DNA of 64,000 nt from Pseudoalteromonas luteoviolacea (GCF_000814765.1 NZ_JWIC01000010.1:444001-508000), one strand, 5' to 3'; shown: positions 1 to 8,538, counted from the stretch's first letter. The notes: a model not told the origin generated them from the sequence alone. A program made the numbers and translations.

Positions 1-224
1 AATCGAGCTGGGGAAAAGGCCTCGCATCAGAAGCCGCTTTGCAGATAGCAGACACTTTGACCGAGTATAAAGTCGCAACAAAGCTCACTGCACTTGCTCA
101 TGCTGACAATCAGGGCTCGATTAATGTCATGAAAAAAATTGGCTTAGAATACCTTAAAACAGCTATTCACACTGAACCGCTAGGCAGTGCAGAAGTGGTC
201 GTGTATGAAAAAACACTCGATTGA
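1..224 (+). CDS. GNAT-family N-acetyltransferase, C-terminal fragment
   Basis: The open frame enters from the left edge (first full codon at base 3) and stops at 222-224, so only the last 73 codons are present. The visible N-terminal part reads SSWGKGLASEA, which fits the acetyl-CoA-binding Q/R-x-x-G-x-G/A loop of GNAT enzymes. It is followed by a helix, a strand, and the ASN-type segment ADNQGSINVMKKIGLEY seen in RimJ/RimL-like acetyltransferases (often N-S-x-x-x-L/M-x-K-x-G). The substrate cannot be told from this fragment; RimJ/RimL relatives acetylate protein N-termini or small molecules. A strong hairpin follows the stop codon and separates this gene from the convergent uppP. Confidence 0.8.
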   Translation, partial: SSWGKGLASEAALQIADTLTEYKVATKLTALAHADNQGSINVMKKIGLEYLKTAIHTEPLGSAEVVVYEKTLD

Positions 225-230
225 AGAAAA

Positions 231-256
231 AATCTGGGGCCAAAAAGCCCCAGATT
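231..256. terminator. Bidirectional rho-independent terminator
   Basis: A perfect 10-bp inverted repeat (AATCTGGGGC, 231-240, with GCCCCAGATT, 247-256) encloses a 6-nt loop. It lies between the convergent acetyltransferase and uppP stop codons. The A-rich left flank (226-232) gives a U-tract to transcripts coming from uppP; the right side is only partly T-rich. Confidence 0.75.
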
Positions 257-261
257 TGTAT

Positions 262-1065
262 TTACATCGACAAATAAATCACTAAGAACACGCCTAATGC
301 CAGTCGATAAATAACGAATGGCAACATACCCATCTTCTCAATGACTTTTAAGAAGTAATGGATACATGCATAGGCGGCAAAAAAGGACAGCACAGCACCT
401 GTCACGATATCTGCAATATTAAACTCATCACCTTCTGAAATAAGTTTATAGGTCAGATAACTCCCCGCAGCGGCAATTACAGGGATAGACATTAAAAACG
501 AAAAACGCGCTGCACTTTGCTTGTTCAATCCCATCATCAGACCAATTGTCATGGTGATCCCGGAACGAGATGTGCCTGGTAACAACATCGCAACTACCTG
601 AGATAGACCAATGCACAACGCCATAACCCAGTTGATTTGATAAATAGTTTTAATTTGTTTTGCTGTTTTATCTGCGTACCATAGCAATAAACCAAAACCA
701 ACCGTTGTCCCTGCAATGATCCAGGCATTACGCGAATACGCTTCGACCAAATCTTTAGCAAAATAGCCAATAACCAGCGATGGCAATGTCGCAAGTAAAA
801 TAAACCAACCTAGCTTACTGTCGTCCGTGGTCCCCTGCGCGCCAAATGATTTAAACCACGCAGTCAGAATTTCCGCCACTTCTTTACGAAAATAAATGAC
901 GACCGCAAACAACGTACCTACATGTACCGCGACATCAAATGCCAAACCTTGGTCTTGCCAACCAAAAACTTGAGACGGTAATATCAAATGAGCGGAACTC
1001 GAAATGGGTAAAAACTCCGTTAAACCCTGAATTAATGCTAGAACAATTATTTCTATAAGACTCAT
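262..1065 (-). CDS. uppP: Undecaprenyl-diphosphatase UppP (BacA)
   Basis: Integral membrane phosphatase that converts undecaprenyl pyrophosphate to the monophosphate, recycling the lipid carrier for peptidoglycan and LPS O-chains. The 267-residue protein has the family motifs: the N-terminal ALIQGLTEFLPISSSAHL segment (glutamate-rich motif and PISSSAH) and LPGTSRSGITMT (the PGxSRSG phosphatase motif), within about eight hydrophobic segments. I place the start at ATG 1065 (MSLIEIIV), a few bases after the folK stop, with GGAG inside the folK end. An upstream in-frame GTG at 1101 would extend into folK and does not match the family. It is last in a folB-folK-uppP run and ends at a bidirectional terminator. 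Confidence 0.95.
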   Translation of the reverse strand: MSLIEIIVLALIQGLTEFLPISSSAHLILPSQVFGWQDQGLAFDVAVHVGTLFAVVIYFRKEVAEILTAWFKSFGAQGTTDDSKLGWFILLATLPSLVIGYFAKDLVEAYSRNAWIIAGTTVGFGLLLWYADKTAKQIKTIYQINWVMALCIGLSQVVAMLLPGTSRSGITMTIGLMMGLNKQSAARFSFLMSIPVIAAAGSYLTYKLISEGDEFNIADIVTGAVLSFFAAYACIHYFLKVIEKMGMLPFVIYRLALGVFLVIYLSM

Positions 1066-1070
1066 TGTAG

Positions 1071-1550
1071 TTACAACTCCACTTTCCATAGCTTTTGACA
1101 CGGGTTACTGTAGTTTTGCCAAATGGCAGAGATGGTTTCACCAGTAGTCGGCAGTGTGACATGTCCTCCTACCTCAGACAAAGGTAAAAGCACAAACGCA
1201 TTTTTGGTAATTTCATCACGAGGCAGTTGCGCTGGTTGTTCGCATACTAAATCGTCATATAGCAACAGATCGAGATCTAAAGTCCGAGGACTAAACTTTT
1301 TATCTCCATGTGTTCGGCCGTTGTCCCGCTCAATTCTTTTTAGTAGCTTGCAAACTGCTTCTACTGACATATCTGTTGAAGCTGCAAAAACAGAATTAAA
1401 AAAGTTGCGACCATTAAATCCAACCGGCTCACTTTCATATACATTTGAATGCTGATAGTCAGGAAAGTATTCTATCAGGGCAGTCAGACCGTTTTTAAAA
1501 TGTCGCTCTCTATCTACGTTAGAGCCAATACTAATGTAAATTTCTGCCAT
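1071..1550 (-). CDS. folK: 2-amino-4-hydroxy-6-hydroxymethyldihydropteridine pyrophosphokinase
   Basis: Transfers pyrophosphate from ATP to 6-hydroxymethyl-7,8-dihydropterin, the step before dihydropteroate synthase in folate synthesis. The start MAEIYISIGSNV gives 159 residues, the same length as E. coli FolK. Family motifs are visible: ISIGSN at the N-terminus, FNSV, and SPRTLDLDLLLYDD (the catalytic aspartates of the DLDLL motif). The start ATG at 1550 lies one base beyond the folB stop codon, so the two are probably translationally coupled; a longer frame from 1574 would run into folB. The pairing of FolB and FolK, consecutive enzymes of one pathway, supports both calls. Confidence 0.95.
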   Translation of the reverse strand: MAEIYISIGSNVDRERHFKNGLTALIEYFPDYQHSNVYESEPVGFNGRNFFNSVFAASTDMSVEAVCKLLKRIERDNGRTHGDKKFSPRTLDLDLLLYDDLVCEQPAQLPRDEITKNAFVLLPLSEVGGHVTLPTTGETISAIWQNYSNPCQKLWKVEL

Positions 1551-1551
1551 G

Positions 1552-1902
1552 TTATTTTTTCCGGTATATTTCAATACCTACAGTAGCCGCTTGTGCGACA
1601 GCTGCGGGTTTGCTGACTTTAATTCGAACATCACTCACAGCAAACTCGCCTAAAATCATGGCAGCCAACCTTTCTAACAAGGTCTCTAAGAGCTCAACTT
1701 GGATAGATTCCGATAACGTAATGACACGCTCGCTCACCTTTGCATAATCGACGGTAAGATTAATGTCGTCAGTTTGCGCTGCTGGGATAATATCTGTAGA
1801 CATTTCAATATCAAAATAAAGGCTTTGTTTACTTTCTTTCTCAAAGTCGTAAACTCCTATTATGGTCTCGACGTGTAATTGCGAGATATAGACCTTGTCC
1901 AT
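1552..1902 (-). CDS. folB: Dihydroneopterin aldolase FolB
   Basis: Cleaves (and often epimerises) dihydroneopterin to 6-hydroxymethyldihydropterin and glycolaldehyde in folate synthesis. The 116-residue protein starts MDKVYISQL, followed by the family's ETIIGVYDFE segment with the conserved active-site glutamate region, and ends with the typical KVSKPAAVAQA stretch containing the catalytic lysine. The start at 1902 is chosen because an AGGAG Shine-Dalgarno sequence lies 5 nt upstream; a start five codons earlier at 1917 has none. First gene of the folB-folK-uppP run, divergent from plsY. Confidence 0.93.
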   Translation of the reverse strand: MDKVYISQLHVETIIGVYDFEKESKQSLYFDIEMSTDIIPAAQTDDINLTVDYAKVSERVITLSESIQVELLETLLERLAAMILGEFAVSDVRIKVSKPAAVAQAATVGIEIYRKK

Positions 1903-2007
1903 GTATACTCCTAGCATGACTAAAACGGGGTCGGCGAAAAATATTAGGCCGTGTAAAAAGAATCGCGATCATAGCCCAAAACAAAGCAATAAAAAATAAG
2001 GAAGCTT

Positions 2008-2604
2008 GTGTTAGTCATTTTAATGTGTATTTGTGCTTATTTATTTGGTTCTATTTCCTCTGCAATTTTAATCTCGAGGCTTTTTTCGCTGCCTGATCCA
2101 CGCTTTTCTGGTTCAAATAACCCAGGCGCAACCAATGTTTTGCGTATTGGAGGTAAAGTACCCGCCGCATTGGTACTTATTTTTGACGTATTAAAGGGAA
2201 CTATCCCAGTTTGGGGCGCTTACTTTTTAAACATCGAACCTATTTGGCTTGGTGCTGTCGCTGTAAGTGCGTGTCTTGGGCATATTTATCCGATTTTCTT
2301 CCATTTCAATGGTGGAAAAGCAGTTGCGACCGCATTTGGCGCACTGCTACCAATTGGTTTGTCTCTCGCGGGGTTACTCATTTTAACTTGGCTGACTGTG
2401 TTGTGGGCCTTTCGGTATTCGTCACTCGCCGCTATCGTCACAGTAACGGCAGCACCGCTTTACACATGGCTAATAAAACCTCAATACACATTGCCAGTTG
2501 GCTTTTTAACGCTGTTGATTATTTTCAGGCACCGAGCAAATATCTCTAGGCTCCTGCAAGGAAAGGAGCCTAAAGTCGGCAACAAAGCTGCCAAAAAAGG
2601 TTAA
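2008..2604 (+). CDS. plsY: Acyl-phosphate:glycerol-3-phosphate acyltransferase PlsY
   Basis: Inner-membrane enzyme that makes 1-acyl-glycerol-3-phosphate from acyl-phosphate, the first step of phospholipid synthesis. The 198-residue protein shows the three PlsY loops: YLFGSISSAIL and GSNNPGATN near the N-terminus, then HIYPIFFHFNGGKAVATA, with about five membrane spans. The start codon is GTG at 2008, supported by AAGGAAG about 4 nt upstream. The gene faces tsaD, and the two stop codons overlap in a TTAA palindrome (2601-2604). The C-terminus ends in a short basic tail. Confidence 0.95.
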   Translation: MLVILMCICAYLFGSISSAILISRLFSLPDPRFSGSNNPGATNVLRIGGKVPAALVLIFDVLKGTIPVWGAYFLNIEPIWLGAVAVSACLGHIYPIFFHFNGGKAVATAFGALLPIGLSLAGLLILTWLTVLWAFRYSSLAAIVTVTAAPLYTWLIKPQYTLPVGFLTLLIIFRHRANISRLLQGKEPKVGNKAAKKG

Positions 2605-3617
2605 GAGATGGCTGGTAGACTGTCTAATGGCCAACGTGGCTGCGTCTTCATATCCAGTGGCGCGGTGTGGCCCGCCTTGAGACGCTGCATACCAGCAAAC
2701 GCTATCATTGCACCATTATCTGTACAAAACTCAGTACGAGGGTAATAAACTCGACCTCTCATCCCCTGCATCATTCGCTCAAGCTTTGTTCTTAGTTCAA
2801 CGTTGGCACTGACACCACCGGCAATCACTAAGCGCTTAATTCCTGTCTGCTTTAGCGCGCGTTTACACTTAATGGCCAATGTATCAATCACTGCACTTTG
2901 GAATGCATGCGCAATATCAGCCTTAGTTTGTAAATCATCACCTTCATTTTTTATGGTATTAGCAGCTGCGGTTTTGAGACCACTAAAACTAAAATCTAGA
3001 CCAGGCCTATCTGTCATCGGCCTAGGAAATACAAATTTCTCAGGTGTCCCTTGGGTTGCTAACTTTGCGAGTAATGGTCCGCCAGGATAATCTAAGCCTA
3101 ACAATTTGGCTGTTTTATCAAAGGCTTCACCTGCTGCATCATCAACTGATTCACCTAAAATCTCGTACTCACCGATCCCAGCCACTTTAACCATCATGGT
3201 ATGGCCGCCAGATACAAGTAATGCAACAAAAGGAAATTCTGGTTTGTCATCCTCTAACATTGGCGCCAGCAAGTGCCCTTCCATATGGTGTACTGCAACC
3301 GCAGGTATGTTCCAACCAAATGCTAAAGAGCGCCCAATAGAGGTGCCCACAAGCAAGGCACCAACAAGACCCGGACCTGCGGTATACGCAATACCGTCTA
3401 GAGATTCAGGGCCGCACCCAGCCTGCTCAAAAGCCGCTTCGATTAATGGGATAGTTTTGCGAACATGATCTCGAGAGGCAAGCTCAGGAACAACCCCACC
3501 ATAATCGGCATGCACTTTAACCTGACTGTATAGCTGATGGGCAAGTAACCCTTGTTCATCGTCATAAATAGCTATACCTGTTTCGTCACAGGAAGATTCA
3601 ATACCTAAAATACGCAA
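2601..3617 (-). CDS. tsaD: tRNA N6-adenosine threonylcarbamoyltransferase TsaD
   Basis: Catalytic subunit for the universal t6A37 modification of ANN-decoding tRNAs, acting with TsaB, TsaE and TsaC. The 338 residues match the family length. They begin MRILGIESSCDETG, contain the iron-binding HHMEGHLLAP motif (histidines near 111 and 115), the LLVSGGHT nucleotide-binding loop and the C-terminal AGGVSAN and CTDNGAMIA motifs. The start is TTG at 3617 with GGAG about 8 nt upstream; the encoded N-terminus matches the family exactly. In many enteric genomes tsaD diverges from rpsU-dnaG-rpoD; here its neighbour is a yjaG-like gene instead. Confidence 0.95.
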   Translation of the reverse strand: MRILGIESSCDETGIAIYDDEQGLLAHQLYSQVKVHADYGGVVPELASRDHVRKTIPLIEAAFEQAGCGPESLDGIAYTAGPGLVGALLVGTSIGRSLAFGWNIPAVAVHHMEGHLLAPMLEDDKPEFPFVALLVSGGHTMMVKVAGIGEYEILGESVDDAAGEAFDKTAKLLGLDYPGGPLLAKLATQGTPEKFVFPRPMTDRPGLDFSFSGLKTAAANTIKNEGDDLQTKADIAHAFQSAVIDTLAIKCKRALKQTGIKRLVIAGGVSANVELRTKLERMMQGMRGRVYYPRTEFCTDNGAMIAFAGMQRLKAGHTAPLDMKTQPRWPLDSLPAIS

Positions 3618-3642
3618 TCTTATTCTCCACTACATTCTTTAA

Positions 3643-4242
3643 CTACATATTCTCAATGGCTAAACCAATATTGGTTTGTCCATCGATTATTGCTTGCGCT
3701 TTTAATTGCTTCACATTTTCAGAAGTAATACGCCCCATCTGCTCAACAAAGTCGATAAGCTCACCCAATACTTCAATTTCATATTGCATGAGCGGGTGCT
3801 CACGAACTTGCTTATTATCTGGGATAACATCTTCTTGGGCGAAGAGAAATTCAATGTATCGCGCCACCGTGGCCTGCGAGATTTTTGCAACATTGACAAA
3901 CTCAATCTCATCTTTAGTCATGAGCCCTTGAATAAATCCCAATAGTGCCGTCGAAACATCAATCGCGGGGTAAGTACCAAACATATCAAAATCAGATAAC
4001 TCTGGTACATTGGGTTCTATTTTTTCAACTTGCTTTTCTAGGCTAATTTTACTTTTAGGCAATAACAGCTTTTCCCAGCATAAATTCAACGCATTTCTAA
4101 ATACTTGCTCATCACCAAACCCTGTAGCCTCACTAAACAGCCCATAGTTAGGTGTCATTCTCTCCAAAATAGCAGCCGCTAATACTGCTTTTTGTAAATA
4201 GTTCAGCTCACGAATGCGCTGAAAGTTGTTTGCTTTACTCAT
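3643..4242 (-). CDS. DUF416 (YjaG-family) protein
   Basis: A 199-residue soluble protein recognisable as the YjaG/DUF416 family by CERM-like LERMTPNYGLFSEATGFGD, the ELSDFDMFGTYPAIDVSTAL segment and the C-terminal DGQTNIGLAIE. No biochemical role is established for the family. I chose the ATG at 4242 (MSKANNFQ), preceded by GGAAAAG; it overlaps the last codons of the upstream DUF2007 gene by 8 bp, which suggests translational coupling. A frame from 4293 would add residues inside the neighbour. It lies 25 bp upstream of tsaD on the same strand and may be cotranscribed with it. Confidence 0.85.
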   Translation of the reverse strand: MSKANNFQRIRELNYLQKAVLAAAILERMTPNYGLFSEATGFGDEQVFRNALNLCWEKLLLPKSKISLEKQVEKIEPNVPELSDFDMFGTYPAIDVSTALLGFIQGLMTKDEIEFVNVAKISQATVARYIEFLFAQEDVIPDNKQVREHPLMQYEIEVLGELIDFVEQMGRITSENVKQLKAQAIIDGQTNIGLAIENM

Positions 4243-4555
4243 ATTCTTTTCCACAATGCCAACAATACTCAAACGCTGAGCCGTTGAGCTCATTGCAGTG
4301 TTGACACTGCCAATCTAATTTTGATTTTTTCTGGCGATAGTTTACCAATATTTCTTCTCCAAGGGGCAACTTTATCGCAGGAACAAAGATCTTAATGGTA
4401 TTGTCGGCAAAAGGCAGCTCACCCAAGGTTGAAGACAGCGCCTCACCTTGCATGCTGGTTTTAATGCGAGCCTGATGTAATAGGCCATTTACCAAGTGGG
4501 CTTCGATCATATTATCTGTACTGAAAATACAGCACCATTGTTCTAATTCAACCAT
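4235..4555 (-). CDS. DUF2007-type protein with C-terminal zinc ribbon
   Basis: About 106 residues. The N-terminal half (WCCIFSTDNMIEAHLVNGLL to FVPAIKLPLGEEIL) resembles the DUF2007 putative signal-transducing domain. The C-terminus carries two CxxC pairs (CQHC and CWHC, 13 residues apart), which should bind one zinc ion as a small ribbon. The function is not known; I infer a small adaptor or sensor. The start is uncertain: ATG 4555 (MVELEQW) fits the domain boundary, while a TTG at 4588 would add 11 hydrophobic residues. It overlaps the downstream DUF416 gene by 8 bp and is divergent from the DUF2721 gene. Confidence 0.75.
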   Translation of the reverse strand: MVELEQWCCIFSTDNMIEAHLVNGLLHQARIKTSMQGEALSSTLGELPFADNTIKIFVPAIKLPLGEEILVNYRQKKSKLDWQCQHCNELNGSAFEYCWHCGKEYE

Positions 4556-4617
4556 CACACTCAATGCTAATTTTGCTATCATAAACAATATTGTAGTGTG
4601 TAAATTGGAAGAGCTCT

Positions 4618-5016
4618 ATGACGCTTACCACCCCAGGGTTATTATTTCCCGCTATTTCACTGTTGTTACTCGCCTATACCAATCGCTTTTTGGTACTTGC
4701 GCAGTTAATAAGAGAGCTAAACGCACGTGAAGGAGATACCTTGCGTCCTTTAGTCGTACAACAAATAAACAACCTAAAAAAGCGTATTAAGCTCATAAGG
4801 CTCATGCAAGTATGGGGCGTATTCTCATTCATCTTATGCACTTTATCTATGTTTGCACTGTTTATCGATATTAACTTACTTGGCATAATCTTATTTGGCG
4901 TCAGCTTATGTTGCCTCATCGGATCACTGATGCTGTCTTTATACGAGATCCACATTTCATGTGACGCAATAGAAATCGAACTTAATAATATTGAAAAAAA
5001 GCCACTGCAAGAGTAA
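4618..5016 (+). CDS. DUF2721 family membrane protein
   Basis: A 132-residue protein beginning MTLTTPGLLFPAISLLLL, the characteristic DUF2721 N-terminus (TTPALLFPAISLLLLAYTNRF type). It has one membrane segment at residues 6-27 and a pair at about 60-108, separated by a basic amphipathic stretch with KKRIKLIRLM. No function is established for the family. GGAAGAG lies 3-9 nt upstream of the ATG. The gene diverges from the DUF2007 gene with only about 60 bp between starts. Confidence 0.82.
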   Translation: MTLTTPGLLFPAISLLLLAYTNRFLVLAQLIRELNAREGDTLRPLVVQQINNLKKRIKLIRLMQVWGVFSFILCTLSMFALFIDINLLGIILFGVSLCCLIGSLMLSLYEIHISCDAIEIELNNIEKKPLQE

Positions 5017-5073
5017 GCAACTCGTATTGACCTTACTATACTGACAATATCAACGATTAAAGGTAGGTCATGT

Positions 5074-6600
5074 GTGAGCAGTTTTCTTTTTTCAAATGAG
5101 CAACTAAGGGAAGAAGCTTCACAGCCTGAAGAGCACGCTTTTTGGGACGTGTTGGTTGTAGACGACGAAGAGGATATTCATCAGGTTACCAAATTAGTTT
5201 TGTCTGACTTTAAGTTCGAAGAAAAGTCACTACGATTTCATCACGCTTACTCCGCCAAGCAAGCCATGGAAATTTTGGAAGATCAAGACTGTATCTCCGT
5301 TGGCCTGATTGATGTGGTCATGGAAAATAATCACGCGGGGTTAGATTTAATCAAATTTATTCGCAATGACATGGCGAACCATGACATTCGATTAATTCTC
5401 AGAACGGGGCAACCAGGCGAAGCCCCTGAAGAATCCGTGATACGTGACTATGATATCAACGATTATAAAAATAAAACCGAACTCACCGCTGTAAAACTTA
5501 AAACATTGCTGTATTCGGCACTGCGCTCTCATCGAGACATTCAAACCATCGAGTTGCACAAAAAAGGATTAGAGAGGATCATTGCAGCATCTTCGAGTTT
5601 TTTAGAGTGTGACAATGTACAAGATTTTGCATCGACTATTTTAGAGCATGTCGCACAAGTACTTGGACTCTCCGATTCAGAAATTTATTGTGCAGCAGCA
5701 ACTAATCAACAGACTGACTCAGGTTCTCAGTTCAAATTATTAGCAGCATCAGGAGAAGGTGTAGAGCCGAGCTCAGATAAAATTCCGAGTAACGTCAGAA
5801 ATTTATTCATCGAAACGCATAATAGAAAAACTTCTTGCAAGTCTTGCAATGAATATGTTGGCTACTTTACGTCCAAAGGCGGACTTGAAACCATGCTATA
5901 CGTCAGTAAAGAGAGCTCACTGCGTAGTACTGATTGCCAACTGCTTGAATTTTTTGCGAATAACATCGCTTTGGCCCATGACAACATCAAATTAAGGGAG
6001 ACAGTCAAAGAATCTCAAAGGGAGCTGTCTTACATTTTAGGGGAAGCCGTTGAAAAACGCTCCAAAGAAACTGGCTCACACGTCAAACGTGTTGCGATGT
6101 ACAGCAAATTACTTGCAGAGTTGTATGGGATTAATAGTTACAAAGCTGAAATAATTAAAATGGCTTCGCCTTTACACGATATCGGCAAAATAGGCATCCC
6201 AGATGTCATTCTGAACAAACCCGGAAAACTGACCAATGATGAGTGGGAAATAATGCAAACGCATGCGCAACTCGGCTATGACATATTGAAAAAATCCACG
6301 AATGAAATACTGCAATGTGGTGCAACAATTGCTCACCAGCATCACGAAAAGTGGGATGGTTCAGGATATCCACAAGGTTTAAAAGGAGAAGATATTGATA
6401 TTGTTGGAAGAATTACTGCAATCGCTGATGTTTTCGACGCTTTAGGGAGCAAACGCTGTTATAAAGCCGCTTGGACCCTAGAAAAGGTACTTGAAGAGAT
6501 AAAATCTCAGAAATCCAAGCAATTTGATCCCAAATTAGTTGATTTGTTTATAAATAATCTGGAACAATTCATTTTAATTAAAGATACCTATCCCGACTAA
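5074..6600 (+). CDS. Response regulator with REC, DUF3369 and HD-GYP domains
   Basis: A predicted two-component output protein that hydrolyses cyclic di-GMP. Domain order in the 508 residues: REC at about 25-150, with acidic residues D30/D31, phospho-acceptor D80 (VGLID-VVME) and the signalling lysine in DYKNKTEL; a DUF3369 sensor-like domain at about 160-310, with a CKSC pair at 255-258; and HD-GYP at about 318-500, with HD at 368-369 (SPLHDIGKIGIPD) and an intact GYP in HHEKWDGSGYP at 431-433. All catalytic motifs are intact, so phosphodiesterase activity is expected. The start is GTG 5074 with AAAGGTAGG 6 nt upstream; the ATG at 5070 is in another frame and stops quickly. No histidine kinase is adjacent, so the partner is unknown. 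Confidence 0.92.
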   Translation: MSSFLFSNEQLREEASQPEEHAFWDVLVVDDEEDIHQVTKLVLSDFKFEEKSLRFHHAYSAKQAMEILEDQDCISVGLIDVVMENNHAGLDLIKFIRNDMANHDIRLILRTGQPGEAPEESVIRDYDINDYKNKTELTAVKLKTLLYSALRSHRDIQTIELHKKGLERIIAASSSFLECDNVQDFASTILEHVAQVLGLSDSEIYCAAATNQQTDSGSQFKLLAASGEGVEPSSDKIPSNVRNLFIETHNRKTSCKSCNEYVGYFTSKGGLETMLYVSKESSLRSTDCQLLEFFANNIALAHDNIKLRETVKESQRELSYILGEAVEKRSKETGSHVKRVAMYSKLLAELYGINSYKAEIIKMASPLHDIGKIGIPDVILNKPGKLTNDEWEIMQTHAQLGYDILKKSTNEILQCGATIAHQHHEKWDGSGYPQGLKGEDIDIVGRITAIADVFDALGSKRCYKAAWTLEKVLEEIKSQKSKQFDPKLVDLFINNLEQFILIKDTYPD

Positions 6601-6637
6601 AACTTTGTAAGCGAAATGTAAAAAATTCACTTGGATG

Positions 6638-6666
6638 TTTCCTTAATCTGTATTAGTATTAGGAAA
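6638..6666. promoter_or_regulatory. Inverted repeat upstream of the LysR gene
   Basis: TTTCCTTAAT at 6638-6647 faces ATTAGGAAA at 6658-6666, an imperfect 9-bp inverted repeat with a 10-nt spacer. It ends 44 bp before the LysR-family start codon, so it could be an autoregulatory operator. It could equally be a weak terminator of the preceding HD-GYP gene, though there is no T-tract. Confidence 0.3.
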
Positions 6667-6710
6667 TCAACGTCATGATTGCATTTTTGTTGAAATAAAA
6701 GGAATTTCAA

Positions 6711-7619
6711 ATGAGATTTGAACAACTTGAGCAGTTTGTTGCTCTTGGCAACCTTCGTCATTTCAGACAAGCTGCCGAACAAACCCAGATTAGTACATCA
6801 GCTTTAACTAGAAGCATACAAACTCTGGAAGATGAGATTGGTTGTGAGCTAGTAAAGCGCTCTACACGCTCAGTGAAATTAACAGAACAAGGTGAGCTGT
6901 TTTTAAATTACTGTAAAGCCACGCTAAGTGAGCTTGATGTAACAAAAAACACCATCAAACAAAGCCTATTTGGCAGAGATCAGCAAAAGCTTGTCGTGGG
7001 ATACACCGCAAAAGCAAGCGAGATTGTCCCCATGTCTTGTGGCCGATTCTTGGCAGACTCGCCAAATGTTAAAATTGAGATGCAATTGCTGGATGAGCAC
7101 GAGCTGACAAGAAAACTTCAACTTGGTGAAGTAGATATCAGCGTGTATTTATCATCTGCAACAAGCTTGATCAGTGATATTCATTTGCCTGACCAGCTTA
7201 TTTTATTTGTGTCCAAACAACACCCTCTTGCGCAACAAGAGTGTATTCGAAGAGGTGAATTATCACAGTACCCTATGTATAGCTGCTTCTCTCAGTCTAA
7301 GCAGGTTCAGAGTATGCTAAATGAAGCGGTTGAAGGTTTAAACAAATCAACAAGTGTGAAAATTGGCAACATCACACAAGTAATTGATGGATTGAAGAAC
7401 AGTCAGAGCTTTGCAATTGCAAGTATTGAACACTCTAAAACAATTGCACAGGACCCTGAGTTGGTACTTCTTAAAACCAACAAAGACAACAGCCACGAAC
7501 AATTAGTCATCAATACCAACCACCAATTAAGCGGCAATAGCCACGTTAGTAGCTTACTTCAGTTGATTGAAAAAACAGCCTCTCAACTGCAGGTAAACGG
7601 TGCGCCAGTGCATTCTTAA
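6711..7619 (+). CDS. LysR-family transcriptional regulator
   Basis: The 302-residue protein has the LysR winged helix-turn-helix at residues 1-60 (MRFEQLEQFVALGNLRHFRQAAE, then STSALTRSIQTLEDEIG, then the wing LVKRSTRSVKLTEQG), followed by a periplasmic-binding-protein-like effector domain at about 88-290. The target genes and ligand cannot be inferred. AAGGAA lies 8 nt upstream of the ATG. No divergent partner gene is adjacent, because the HD-GYP gene upstream is on the same strand. The next gene, ubiA, is convergent. Confidence 0.93.
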   Translation: MRFEQLEQFVALGNLRHFRQAAEQTQISTSALTRSIQTLEDEIGCELVKRSTRSVKLTEQGELFLNYCKATLSELDVTKNTIKQSLFGRDQQKLVVGYTAKASEIVPMSCGRFLADSPNVKIEMQLLDEHELTRKLQLGEVDISVYLSSATSLISDIHLPDQLILFVSKQHPLAQQECIRRGELSQYPMYSCFSQSKQVQSMLNEAVEGLNKSTSVKIGNITQVIDGLKNSQSFAIASIEHSKTIAQDPELVLLKTNKDNSHEQLVINTNHQLSGNSHVSSLLQLIEKTASQLQVNGAPVHS

Positions 7620-7644
7620 CCCCTCTCCATACTCGACGCGCTAC

Positions 7645-7666
7645 GCCCACACTTTTCAGTGTGGGC
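7645..7666. terminator. Hairpin between convergent LysR gene and ubiA
   Basis: A 9-bp perfect stem (GCCCACACT 7645-7653 with AGTGTGGGC 7658-7666) and TTTC loop sit between the two stop codons. There is no clear U-tract in either direction, so it may be a weak terminator or mRNA-stabilising hairpin. Confidence 0.5.
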
Positions 7667-7674
7667 CAAATTAC

Positions 7675-8538
7675 TCAACTGACCACAACCCCAATAAAGA
7701 GTGCAAGACCAACATAGTTATTGTTTAAAAATGCTTTGAAGCAAGCTTCCCTACTGCGAGTCGTAATTTCACGCTGTAGATACACCAGCATGAGACAAGC
7801 AATCGCAAGTGAAATCCAATACCAGAGGCTCAAATCAAAATATAAGCCAGCCGCTAACATGCACAGCAAAAAACTAATATTCAATAATGCAATAATGTGC
7901 CTGTCCCACTTACCAAATAAAATCGCCGTGGATTTAACGCCAATTTTAATATCGTCATCTCTATCAACCATGGCATACATGGTATCGTATGCCACGGTCC
8001 ACAGCAGATTTGCTATAAACAACAGCCATGCGATCATAGGTACTTCCCCTGTTGCCGCCATAAAGGACATCGGGATCCCCCAGCTAAATGCAGCGCCTAA
8101 AACCACCTGAGGCAGGTGTGTATAACGTTTCATAAAGGGATATAAAGCAGCTAAGACAACTCCCCCTACCGACAGTGCTATCGTTTGCCAATTTAAAGTG
8201 AGTACAAGTGCAAAAGAAGCCAAAATGAGCGCAAAAAACAGTGAAAGCGCTTCACGCTCTGAAACTGCACCGCGAGCCAGCGGTCGCATTGCCGTTCTTT
8301 TCACTGAACCATCTACTTTTCTATCAGCATAATCGTTAATTACACACCCAGCACTGCGCATTAGGAAAGTGCCCAGGGAAAATACAATTATGTGCAATAA
8401 GCTGGGCATACCTTCTGAGGCGAGCCACAAGCTCCACATAGTGGGCCACAACAGCAAAAACGTGCCAATTGGCTTATCAAGTCGCATCAACTGTTTATAT
8501 TCAGAAATGTTTGCATATTGCAACGAGACACTTTTCAT
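7675..8538 (-). CDS. ubiA: 4-hydroxybenzoate polyprenyltransferase UbiA
   Basis: Membrane prenyltransferase that joins the octaprenyl chain to 4-hydroxybenzoate in ubiquinone synthesis. The 287-residue protein carries the two aspartate-rich Mg-diphosphate motifs, NDYADRKVD at 68-76 and DRDDD at 192-196, within about eight membrane spans, and the N-terminal RLDKPIGTFLLLWP signature. Its start overlaps the ubiC stop by 4 bp (ATGA), indicating translational coupling of two consecutive pathway enzymes. Confidence 0.96.
   Translation of the reverse strand: MKSVSLQYANISEYKQLMRLDKPIGTFLLLWPTMWSLWLASEGMPSLLHIIVFSLGTFLMRSAGCVINDYADRKVDGSVKRTAMRPLARGAVSEREALSLFFALILASFALVLTLNWQTIALSVGGVVLAALYPFMKRYTHLPQVVLGAAFSWGIPMSFMAATGEVPMIAWLLFIANLLWTVAYDTMYAMVDRDDDIKIGVKSTAILFGKWDRHIIALLNISFLLCMLAAGLYFDLSLWYWISLAIACLMLVYLQREITTRSREACFKAFLNNNYVGLALFIGVVVS

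Noticed and set aside
1066..1101. Longer uppP start at GTG 1101
   Set aside because: It would overlap folK and adds 12 residues absent from the family; ATG 1065 matches the UppP N-terminus.
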